From Bifidobacterium phasiani (GTDB lineage: Bacteria > Actinomycetota > Actinomycetes > Actinomycetales > Bifidobacteriaceae): a stretch of DNA of 64,000 bases. Where the stretch lies: positions 1 through 64,000 of the forward strand of contig NZ_JAHBBD010000014.1 in NCBI RefSeq assembly GCF_019331775.1, read 5' to 3'. The stretch's first letter is position 1, and every line of letters starts with the position of its first letter. Below are positions 25,463 through 33,241 of this stretch, piece after piece. The notes beneath the pieces were generated by a model. That model saw nothing but the letters and a program-made list of their open reading frames with translations. It had not been told where the DNA came from and did not search any database. The position numbers and the translations under genes were made by a program.

Positions 25463-27109
25463 ATGCTGCACAATCCGATCTTCAAGGGGTTCAACCCCGA
25501 TCCGGCCATCTGCCGCAAGGGCGACGACTACTACGTCGCCGTCTCCACCTTCGAGTGGTTCCCCGGCATCCCGATCTACCATTCCAAGGACATGAAGCAC
25601 TGGGAGCTGCTCACCCACGTGCTCACCGACGACACCAACCCGAACCTCGCCAAGCTGCCCTCCGCCAAGGGCATCTGGGCCCCCTGCCTGACCTACTGCG
25701 AGGAAGAGGACATGTTCTACGTGGTGTACGGCGTCATGAACTCGATGAACGCCCGCTACTTCGACGTGGACAACTTCCTGATCACCGCCAAGGACATCAC
25801 CGGGCCGTGGAGCGAGCCGGTGTACCTGACCTCCTCGGGCTTCGACGCCTCCATCCTGCATGACGACGACGGCAGGAAGTACGTGGTCTCGCTCGAGTGG
25901 GAGACCCGCGAGGGCTACGAGAAGCCCGGCGTCATCTGCTGCGTCGAGTACGACCCGGTCGCCAAGCACGTCGTCGGCTACCCGAAGCGCATCTGGCGCG
26001 GCGCCACCGACCGCGGCTGCATCGAGGCCCCGCACCTGACCAAGCGCGACGGCTGGTACTACATCATGTGCGCCGAGGGCGGCACCGGGTACAACCACGC
26101 CGTCACGATGGGCCGCTCGCGCAACGTCTGGGGGCCCTACGAGCCCGACCCTCTCGGGGCGATCGTCACCTCCCAGCCGCGGGAGTCCAACGAGCGCGCC
26201 GACCCGGACCATCTCAAGCCCAAGTACTTCAACCCCGACTCGGTGCTGCAGAAGTCGGGCCACGGCAGCTACGTCGACCTGCCGAACGGCGAGACCTATC
26301 TGGTGCACCTGACCGCGCGCCCGTTCGTGCCCGAGCTGCGCTGCACGCTCGGCCGCGAGACCGCGATCCAGAAGATGACCTGGACCGAGGACGGCTGGCT
26401 GCGCATGGCCGACGGCTCGAACCTGGCCAAGCCGGAGGTCGAGGAGCCCGACCTGCCGGACGTGCCGATGCCGCGGATCCCCGCGCGCGACGACTTCGAC
26501 GCCCCCGAGCTGGGCAACTGGTACTACGCGCCGCGCATCATGCCGACCTCGTTCGCCGACGTGACCGCGCGCCCGGGCTGGGTGCGGCTGCGCGGCCAGG
26601 AGTCGCTCGCCTCGCTGAACCGCACGAGCCTGCTGGCCCGCAAGCTCACCAGCGTGCAGGCCACCGTGACCACGAAGATGGAGTTCAGCCCCGAGGTCTA
26701 CCAGCACAGCGCCGGCCTTGTGCTGTACTACGACAACATGAACAACGCCTTCCTGCGCGAGTACTGGTCGGAGACGCTCGGCGGGCCGGCCATCTCGATC
26801 GTGCGGCTGGAGAACGGCGAGAAGACCGAGATGCTCGACACGCGCACCGCGGTCGAGGACCGCGCGATCTACATGCGCCTGAACATCCGCGGCCGCCGCT
26901 CGTGGTTCGAGTGGGGCTACGACGGCGAGCACTGGAGCGCGATCGGCCCGGAGTTCGACACGACCACGTTCTCGGACGAGTACTGCAAGTTCGGCGAGTT
27001 CACCGGCACGATGGTCGGCATCGCGGTGACCGACGCCGCGCTGCACTCCAAGACCGCCGACTTCGACTTCTTCGAGTACGAGGCCGACGAGTCCGCGCCC
27101 GTCGAGTGA
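25463..27109 (+). CDS. GH43 beta-xylosidase / alpha-L-arabinofuranosidase
   Basis: This 548-residue enzyme has a five-bladed propeller with base Asp13 in FNPDPAI, pKa modulator Asp128 in SSGFDASI and acid Glu188 in GCIEAPHL. From about residue 325 a C-terminal beta-sandwich typical of beta-xylosidase-type GH43 proteins (subfamily 11-like) follows. It should trim xylo- or arabino-xylo-oligosaccharides in the cytoplasm. An in-frame ATG at 25439 would add eight residues, but the ribosome-binding site AAGGA is correctly spaced for 25463. It follows GH5, with possible co-transcription. Confidence 0.9.
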   Translation: MLHNPIFKGFNPDPAICRKGDDYYVAVSTFEWFPGIPIYHSKDMKHWELLTHVLTDDTNPNLAKLPSAKGIWAPCLTYCEEEDMFYVVYGVMNSMNARYFDVDNFLITAKDITGPWSEPVYLTSSGFDASILHDDDGRKYVVSLEWETREGYEKPGVICCVEYDPVAKHVVGYPKRIWRGATDRGCIEAPHLTKRDGWYYIMCAEGGTGYNHAVTMGRSRNVWGPYEPDPLGAIVTSQPRESNERADPDHLKPKYFNPDSVLQKSGHGSYVDLPNGETYLVHLTARPFVPELRCTLGRETAIQKMTWTEDGWLRMADGSNLAKPEVEEPDLPDVPMPRIPARDDFDAPELGNWYYAPRIMPTSFADVTARPGWVRLRGQESLASLNRTSLLARKLTSVQATVTTKMEFSPEVYQHSAGLVLYYDNMNNAFLREYWSETLGGPAISIVRLENGEKTEMLDTRTAVEDRAIYMRLNIRGRRSWFEWGYDGEHWSAIGPEFDTTTFSDEYCKFGEFTGTMVGIAVTDAALHSKTADFDFFEYEADESAPVE

Positions 27110-27147
27110 CGGGGTCGGGGCCGCGGGCGATCCGCGGACGATGACCT

Positions 27148-27183
27148 GCGGGGCGGGTCCGGCCGGCGCCGGGCCCGCCCCGC
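27148..27183. terminator. Bidirectional terminator between GH43 and tetR 3
   Basis: A 15-bp stem (GCGGGGCGGGTCCGG with a complement containing one G-U pair) and a 6-base loop lie between converging genes. Confidence 0.7.
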
Positions 27184-27241
27184 CGTCGTATCGTGCGTGG
27201 TCCGGCGGCGCGCGGGGCCGCGGGCGCGTCGGAGTCCGCGC

Positions 27242-27883
27242 TCAGCGGTAGTCGTCCCACTCGGGGGAGGGGAAGATCATTTGCTCGAACCCCACCCACT
27301 CGTCGACCAGATCGATCGGCGGGTTGCGCAGCCAGCGGAACTGGATGCCGTCCATCGCCTCCATGGCCTTGCGCACGTAGGGGCGCATATGCTCGTCCCA
27401 GGGGCGCAGGCGCGGCGGGATGCTCCACGGGTGGCGTGCGTAGCCGTCCCAGATCGTCGCGATGCGCGCCTCGAACTCGTCGTGCAGCGGGTGCTCGGGG
27501 TTGAGCGTCTCGGCCATCAGCACCGAGAAGAGCTGGACCAGCATCCGCCGCTGCGCGTTGTGCCGCACCAGGAACCGCAGATAGGCCGGGAAGTGCGGGG
27601 CGTCGGGGGCGGAGCCCGGCAGGCCCGAGGCGAAGAACTCCTCCGGGGTGCCGGAGGCGTTGTAGTACTCCTCGTAGACCATCGAAAGCATGCGGTCCTT
27701 GCTGCCGACGTAGCGCAGCAGGCCCTGCTTGGAGATGCCGACCTCGTCGGCCACGTCCTGGACGGCGATGCCGTTGAAGCCGCGCTCGCTGATCAGCCGT
27801 ACGGCGGCGTCGAGGATCTCGCGGCGCCGCCGCTCGGGGGACTTGCGGGTGCGGGGGCGCGGGGCTGTCGGTGTGGTCGTCAT
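27242..27883 (-). CDS. TetR-family transcriptional regulator (related set, member 3)
   Basis: This 213-residue protein has an N-terminal helix-turn-helix (about residues 24-70, AVRLISERGFNGIAVQDVADEVGISKQGLLRYVGSK) and a C terminus ending MDGIQFRWLRNPP and FPSPEWDDYR. It is the closest relative of the regulator at 13211. It is divergent from the GH3 gene at 28004, whose promoter carries a TACC/GGTA operator, so it is the likely repressor of that gene. A TAGACT hexamer seven bases before the ATG suggests leaderless transcription. Confidence 0.9.
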   Translation of the reverse strand: MTTTPTAPRPRTRKSPERRRREILDAAVRLISERGFNGIAVQDVADEVGISKQGLLRYVGSKDRMLSMVYEEYYNASGTPEEFFASGLPGSAPDAPHFPAYLRFLVRHNAQRRMLVQLFSVLMAETLNPEHPLHDEFEARIATIWDGYARHPWSIPPRLRPWDEHMRPYVRKAMEAMDGIQFRWLRNPPIDLVDEWVGFEQMIFPSPEWDDYR

Positions 27884-27890
27884 ATCTGGC

Positions 27891-27896
27891 AGTCTA
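27891..27896 (-). promoter_or_regulatory. -10 hexamer TAGACT before leaderless tetR 3
   Basis: TAGACT on the minus strand lies seven bases before the ATG, the same layout as at 13198-13211. Confidence 0.6.
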
Positions 27897-27937
27897 GCGC
27901 GGCGCGACACCGTATGGCGCGGCGTCCCCGCCGGTGC

Positions 27938-27966
27938 TATAGTGTTAATTACCAAACGGTAGTTAA
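27938..27966 (+). promoter_or_regulatory. -10 and TetR-type operator of the GH3 gene
   Basis: TATAGT (27938-27943) is followed by TTAATTACC-AAAC-GGTAGTTAA (27945-27966), an inverted repeat with one mismatch in 9-bp arms. The site overlaps the expected transcription start. The regulator gene directly divergent is the obvious candidate. The -35 is weak (TGGCGC). Confidence 0.65.
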
Positions 27967-28003
27967 GCTGCCGGACGCATTCAATGAAGAAAGGCGAACG
28001 CCA

Positions 28004-30340
28004 ATGGCCGTCAACGACGCAACCATGCCGTACAAGAACCCCGACCTGCCCGTCCAGGAGCGCATCGCGGACCTGCTCGGCCGCATGACCCTGGAGGAGA
28101 AGGTCGGCCAGATGATGCAGCTCGACGCCCGCATGGGCAACCTCGACGAGCTCATCGTCGACAGGCACGTCGGCTCGATCCTGCACACCAGCCCCGAGGA
28201 CCTGCCCCGGGCCGTCGAGACCGTGAACACCAAGACCCGCCTGGGCATCCCGCTGGTCATCGGCGACGACTGCATCCACGGCTACTCGTTCTGGCCGGGC
28301 GCCACGATCTACCCCGAGCAGCTGGGTATGGCCGTGACCTGGGACCCGGACAAGGTCGAGGCCGCCGGCCGCGCCACCGCCGAGGAGGTCTCGGCCACCG
28401 GCGTGCACTGGACGTTCTCCCCGGTGCTGTGCATCGCGCGCGACACCCGCTGGGGCCGCGTCGGCGAGACCTTCGGCGAGGACCCGTACCTGATCGGCGA
28501 GATGGCCTCGGCCATCGTGCGCGGCTACCAGGGCGGCGCCAAGGCCGGCGAGCCGCTGGCCAAGGATGCGATCCTGGCCTGCGCCAAGCACTTCGCCGGC
28601 TATTCCGAGACCCAGGGCGGTCGCGACGCCTCCGAGGCCGACCTGTCGCACCGCAAGCTCGAATCCTGGTTCCTGCCCCCGTTCGAGCGCGTCGCCAAGG
28701 AGGGCTGCGGCACGTTCATGCTCGGCTACGAGTCGATCGAGGGCGTGCCGGTCACGTTCAACCACTGGCTGCTCACCGACAAGCTGCGCGGCGAATGGGA
28801 CTACCAGGGCACGCTGATCACCGACTGGGACAACGTCGGCCGCTCGGTGTGGGAGCAGCGCGTCAAGCCCGACTACGTGCACGCCGCCGCCGACGCGGTC
28901 AAGGCCGGCAACGACCTGGTCATGACCACGCCGCAGTTCTACGAGGGCGCCATCGAGGCCGTGCGCACCGGCCTGCTCGACGAATCGCTGATCGACTCGG
29001 CCGTCGCGCGCATCCTCGCGCTGAAGTTCCGTCTCGGCCTGTTCGAGGACCCGCGCCTGCCCGATCCCGAGCGCATCAAGGCCGTCGTCGGCTCCGAGGA
29101 GCACCAGCGGCTCAACCTCGACATCGCCCGCGAGGCGGTGGCGCTGCTGAGGAACGACGGCGCCCTGCCGTACGAGCCCGCGAAGGTCGGCGGCCCCAAG
29201 CGCATCGCCGTCGTCGGGCCCCTGGCCGACGACGCGCAGACGCAGCTGGGCGACTGGGCCGGCAGCTCCGGCCAGGTCAACTGGATGCCGGACGGCCAGC
29301 CGCGCGAGATGATCGAGACCGTGCTCGACGGCTTCCGTGCGCTCGTGCCCGGCGACTGGGAGGTCGCGTACTCGAAGGGCGCCGACATCGTCGACCTCGT
29401 GCCTGATCCGGAGGGCGAGACCTACCCGGACGGCCAGCCGCGCCCGAAGATCGGCGTGTCGGCCGCCGTGGACGAGGCCCTGCTGGACGAGGCCGTGGAG
29501 AACGCCCGGCGCTCCGACCTGGTCGTCGCCGTGGTCGGCGACGTCATCCAGACGATCGGCGAGACCTGCTCGACGGCCACGCTGGAGCTGCTCGGCGGGC
29601 AGAACGCGCTGCTCGACGCGCTCGCCCGGGTCGCGCGCGAAACCGGCAAGCCGCTGGTCGTCGTGCTGATGAGCTCCAAGCCGCAGGTGCTGCCCGCCTC
29701 GGTGATCGGCGCCAACGGCGTCATCGTCGACGAGTCGGCCGCCGACGGCGTCTCCGCGCTGCTGTGGGCGCCCAGCCCGGGCATGAAGGGCGGCCGCGCG
29801 ATCGCCGAGATCGTGCTGGGGCTCACCGAGCCCAGCGGGCGCCTGCCGATCACGTTCCCGCGCCACGCGGGCCAGCTGCCGGTCTACTACAACCAGATCC
29901 GCGGCCAGCACGGCAACCGCTACGCCGACCTGACGCAGGACCCGGCGTTCGCGTTCGGCGAGGGCCTGTCGTACACGACCTTCTCGTACGGCGAGGTCGC
30001 GATCGACGGCGCGGACACGCCGTTCTCGACCGACGACACCATCCACGCCTCGGTCACGGTGACCAACACGGGCGGGCGCAGGGGCGTCGAGGTCGTCCAG
30101 GCCTACGTCGGCGACATCGTGACCTCCTACAGCTGGACCGACCGCGAGCTCAAGGCGTTCCGCCGCATCGAGCTCGAGCCGGGGCGGAGCGCGACCGTCA
30201 CGTTCGACATCCCGGTCGCCGACTGCACGATCGTCGACGATCAGGCGCGCCGCATCGTCGAGCCCGGCGAGTTCGAGCTGCTGATCGGCCACTCGAGCCG
30301 CCGCGAGGACCTCAGGCGGGCCACGTTCGCCGTGGCCTGA
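28004..30340 (+). CDS. GH3 beta-glycosidase
   Basis: This 778-residue three-domain enzyme has the GH3 barrel (residues about 15-355; KHFAGYSETQGGRD, nucleophile Asp274 in LITDWDNVG), the alpha/beta sandwich, and a C-terminal fibronectin III-like domain from about residue 690. It probably releases glucose or xylose from the non-reducing end of imported beta-linked oligosaccharides. No signal peptide is present. It is only distantly similar to the second GH3 at 51904. The start at 28004 follows AAGAAAGGCGAACGCC. Regulation by the divergent TetR is likely. Confidence 0.92.
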   Translation: MAVNDATMPYKNPDLPVQERIADLLGRMTLEEKVGQMMQLDARMGNLDELIVDRHVGSILHTSPEDLPRAVETVNTKTRLGIPLVIGDDCIHGYSFWPGATIYPEQLGMAVTWDPDKVEAAGRATAEEVSATGVHWTFSPVLCIARDTRWGRVGETFGEDPYLIGEMASAIVRGYQGGAKAGEPLAKDAILACAKHFAGYSETQGGRDASEADLSHRKLESWFLPPFERVAKEGCGTFMLGYESIEGVPVTFNHWLLTDKLRGEWDYQGTLITDWDNVGRSVWEQRVKPDYVHAAADAVKAGNDLVMTTPQFYEGAIEAVRTGLLDESLIDSAVARILALKFRLGLFEDPRLPDPERIKAVVGSEEHQRLNLDIAREAVALLRNDGALPYEPAKVGGPKRIAVVGPLADDAQTQLGDWAGSSGQVNWMPDGQPREMIETVLDGFRALVPGDWEVAYSKGADIVDLVPDPEGETYPDGQPRPKIGVSAAVDEALLDEAVENARRSDLVVAVVGDVIQTIGETCSTATLELLGGQNALLDALARVARETGKPLVVVLMSSKPQVLPASVIGANGVIVDESAADGVSALLWAPSPGMKGGRAIAEIVLGLTEPSGRLPITFPRHAGQLPVYYNQIRGQHGNRYADLTQDPAFAFGEGLSYTTFSYGEVAIDGADTPFSTDDTIHASVTVTNTGGRRGVEVVQAYVGDIVTSYSWTDRELKAFRRIELEPGRSATVTFDIPVADCTIVDDQARRIVEPGEFELLIGHSSRREDLRRATFAVA

Positions 30341-30394
30341 GGCCGGGCCGTCCGGCCCCGGTCCCGAAGGGGCGGGCGGGCCGCCTGATGCCAT

Positions 30395-30553
30395 GCGCCC
30401 GGTTCACAAGTTCCGTGCTGCGGAACCTGTGAACCGGGCGCATGTGCGTTTTCCGTACCGAACCGCGGAATTCCGCCGATGCCGATGTGCGGGTGGCGTG
30501 CTGTTCCGTGCGTTCCGGTTCACGGGTTCCGCGCCGCCGAACCTGTGAGCCGG
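30395..30553. repeat. Hairpin-ended repeat, family B copy 2
   Basis: Hairpin 30395-30441 has 21-bp arms with one mismatch, and a weaker hairpin is at 30516-30552. Between and around them the sequence matches the reverse complement of 17039-17192, including the shared 20-mer (here 30504-30523, as TTCCGTGCGTTCCGGTTCAC). Confidence 0.7.
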
Positions 30554-30682
30554 ACCGTCCGAGGGGCGGGGTGGTCCCTCCCGGTGGCGTTCCGGTGGAT
30601 GTTCGCCCACGGCGTGAGGTCCGGCGCGGGCGGCATGGCCTGGGCGGCCTTGGAATTCCGCGGTTTCCGCGCGACACGCCGA

Positions 30683-30702
30683 AATGTTGTATATGCAACA
30701 GT
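30683..30702 (+). promoter_or_regulatory. MarR-type operator
   Basis: AATGTTG-TATATG-CAACAGT is a near-perfect palindrome with the TGTTG-N6-CAACA core that I recall for the bifidobacterial BmrR repressor. A second TTGTATATG half follows at 30702-30710 and a CATAAT -10-like hexamer at 30714-30719. Autorepression of the marR-ABC operon is the natural reading. Confidence 0.65.
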
Positions 30703-30785
30703 TGTATATGCCGCATAATATGCTGGCTTCCCGCAAGACACGGAGAGCCGGGCATGGACCGGGGAAAGGGGGTGGGGCGCCGCCG

Positions 30786-31412
30786 ATGGAATCCATCAGA
30801 CAGTGGGCCGAGCCCGATATGGCCGCCGTGCTCGAACGCACGCGCCCCAGCATCGAGATCCGCTCGCTGCACAACATGATCAACCGATACCTCGCGGCCA
30901 CCATGCCGGAGGAGGCGCGCATCGCCACGGGGGGCAACACGCACATCATCGTGTACCTCGAACGGCACGAGGGACGGGACATCTTCCAGTACGACATCGA
31001 GCAGCGGTTCTCGATCACCCGCTCGACGGCCTCGCGCGTGCTGAGCCTCATGGAGAAGAAGGGGCTCATCGAACGCCGGTCGGTCGATTATGACGCGCGT
31101 CTGCGCAAGATCGTGCTGACGGACAAGGCCAGGGCGATCTCCCAGACGCTGCGGGACAACGCCTCGAGCATGGAACAGGTGCTGCTCGACGGATTGGACG
31201 CCGAGGACGTGCGGCGACTGCTCGACGTGCTCGGCCGCATGAAAAACAACCTCGCCGCCACCGGCAAGGTCGGCTGGGACTGCGCGAGGACGGGGGAGCG
31301 GCCGTGGCCGCATCCGCCCGGCGCATCGCAAAACGGTGACGTGCCGTATGGGGACGGCGCCGAACGAACGTCAACCAACACCACTACAGAGGAAGGAACG
31401 GAAACGCAATGA
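30786..31412 (+). CDS. MarR-family transcriptional repressor of the ABC exporter
   Basis: This 208-residue protein has a winged helix at about residues 60-115 (FQYDIEQRFSITRSTASRVLSLMEKKGLIERR). About 50 extra hydrophilic residues at the C terminus are beyond the usual MarR length. Its stop codon overlaps the ATG of the first ABC gene, which indicates an operon with translational coupling. It most likely represses the operon and is released by toxic amphiphiles or bile-like compounds, as in bifidobacterial bmrRAB systems; that homology is inferred from gene order and operator shape. Start at 30786 follows GGAAAGGGGG. Confidence 0.85.
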   Translation: MESIRQWAEPDMAAVLERTRPSIEIRSLHNMINRYLAATMPEEARIATGGNTHIIVYLERHEGRDIFQYDIEQRFSITRSTASRVLSLMEKKGLIERRSVDYDARLRKIVLTDKARAISQTLRDNASSMEQVLLDGLDAEDVRRLLDVLGRMKNNLAATGKVGWDCARTGERPWPHPPGASQNGDVPYGDGAERTSTNTTTEEGTETQ

Positions 31413-33241
31413 CATCCACCACTGCAAGCGCCGACGTCCAGACGACGGCGCAGCCGGCCGTGGACCAGGCGCAGGAACGTCCGAAGCATATTCTGCGGAC
31501 GCTGTTCCGCAGCCTGCGGGAATACAAGAAGCCGAGCGTGCTCGCGCCGTTGTTCGTCGCGGTCGAGGGCATCCTCGAGATCGCCATCCCCACCGTGATG
31601 GCCACGCTGATCGATGAGGGCATCACCGGCGGCAGCATGCCGGCCATCCTCAAGTTCGGCCTGATCCTGCTGCTGTGCGCGGTCGTCTCGCTGATCTGCG
31701 GATTCCTGGCCGGAAAGTACGCGGCCATCGGCGCCGCCGGCTTTGCGAAGAACCTGCGCCATGACCTGTTCGACAAGGTCCAGGGCTTCAGCTTCACGAA
31801 CATCGACCGCTTCTCCACCGGCTCGATCATCACCAGGCTCACCACCGACGTGACCAATCTGCAGAACGCCTACATGATGGTGATCCGCACCGCCGTGCGC
31901 GCCCCCATCATGATGATCGTCTCGTGGATCTTCTCGTTCCGCATCAGCCCGCAGATCTCGCTGGTGTTCCTCGTGATCATCCCGATCCTCGGCGTGGTGC
32001 TCTTCGCCCTGGCCGCCTACGTGCATCCGATCTTCGAGCGCGTGTTCCACACCTACGACGAGCTCAACAACGTCGTGGACGAGAACCTGCAGGGCGTGCG
32101 CGTGGTCAAGTCCTTCAACCGCGAGGAGCACGAGGACCGCAAGTTCGGCTCCATCTCCGAGCTGATCTACAACAACTTCGTCCGCGCCGAGAAGATCCTG
32201 AGCTTCAACTCGCCGGCGATGAACCTGTGCATCTATGCGGCGATGATCGTCATCGCCTGGGTGGGCGCCCGCCAGATCGTCGCCTCGGGCAACGACCCGG
32301 CGCTCGGCCTGACCACCGGCGACATGACCGCGCTGGTCACCTACGCGCTGCAGATCCTCATGAGCATGATGATGATCTCGATGATCTTCGTCATGGTCAT
32401 CATCTCGCGCGCCTCGGCCGAGCGCATCTGCCAGGTGCTCAACGAGATCAGCACCGTGCGCGACCACGAGAACCCGGTGATGGAGGTCAAGGACGGCTCG
32501 ATCGAGTTCGACCACGTCACCTTCCGCTACTCCGACAGCTCCGAGCGGCCCGTGCTCGACGACATCGACCTGAGGATCGCGTCCGGCATGACCGTCGGCG
32601 TCGTCGGCGGCACCGGCTCGGCCAAGTCCAGCCTCGTGCAGCTGATCCCGCGCCTGTACGACGTCTCCGAGGGGTCGCTGAAGGTCGGCGGCGTCGACGT
32701 GCGCGACTACGACCTGGTGACGCTGCGCGACCAGGTGGCCATGGTGCTGCAGAAGAACATCCTGTTCTCCGGCACGATCGCCGAGAACCTGCGCTGGGGC
32801 AACCCGGACGCCACCGACGAGGAGATCCGCCACGCCTGCCGGCTCGCGCAGGCCGACGGCTTCATCCAGGAGTTCCCGAAGAAGTACGACACGTACATCG
32901 AGCAGGGCGGCACCAACGTCTCCGGCGGCCAGCGCCAGCGCCTGTGCATCGCCCGCGCGCTGCTGAAGAAGCCGAAGATCCTGATCCTGGACGACTCCAC
33001 CAGCGCCGTGGACACCAAGACCGACAAGCTGATCCGCGAGGCGTTCCACCACGAGATCCCGGACACCACCAAGATCATCATCGCCCAGCGCGTCGCCTCG
33101 GTGGAGGAGTCCGACCTCATCCTCGTGATGGACGCCGGCCGCATCATCGCCAAGGGCACGCACGAGCAGCTGCTCGAGACTTGCGACGAGTACCGCGAGA
33201 TCTACGAGTCCCAGACCCAGAACAAGGTAGGTGAGGAGTGA
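31409..33241 (+). CDS. ABC multidrug exporter subunit with degenerate ATP site
   Basis: This 610-residue half-transporter has a six-segment membrane domain (residues about 45-340) and a nucleotide-binding domain. Walker A is GGTGSAKSS (about residue 400), the signature is VSGGQRQR (about 504) and Walker B is ILILDDST. The usual catalytic glutamate after Walker B is Asp, the mark of the degenerate site in heterodimeric exporters such as LmrCD or BmrCD. It must pair with the next gene product. The first 30 residues are a low-complexity tail. The start overlaps the marR stop. Confidence 0.92.
   Translation: MTSTTASADVQTTAQPAVDQAQERPKHILRTLFRSLREYKKPSVLAPLFVAVEGILEIAIPTVMATLIDEGITGGSMPAILKFGLILLLCAVVSLICGFLAGKYAAIGAAGFAKNLRHDLFDKVQGFSFTNIDRFSTGSIITRLTTDVTNLQNAYMMVIRTAVRAPIMMIVSWIFSFRISPQISLVFLVIIPILGVVLFALAAYVHPIFERVFHTYDELNNVVDENLQGVRVVKSFNREEHEDRKFGSISELIYNNFVRAEKILSFNSPAMNLCIYAAMIVIAWVGARQIVASGNDPALGLTTGDMTALVTYALQILMSMMMISMIFVMVIISRASAERICQVLNEISTVRDHENPVMEVKDGSIEFDHVTFRYSDSSERPVLDDIDLRIASGMTVGVVGGTGSAKSSLVQLIPRLYDVSEGSLKVGGVDVRDYDLVTLRDQVAMVLQKNILFSGTIAENLRWGNPDATDEEIRHACRLAQADGFIQEFPKKYDTYIEQGGTNVSGGQRQRLCIARALLKKPKILILDDSTSAVDTKTDKLIREAFHHEIPDTTKIIIAQRVASVEESDLILVMDAGRIIAKGTHEQLLETCDEYREIYESQTQNKVGEE

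Larger units (their letters stand above)
30341..30785. other. Intergenic region between GH3 and the marR operon
   Basis: This 445-bp region holds a family B repeat, whose first hairpin probably ends the GH3 transcript, about 120 bp without recognised features, and the MarR-type operator and promoter near 30683-30720. No gene is supported. Confidence 0.6.
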
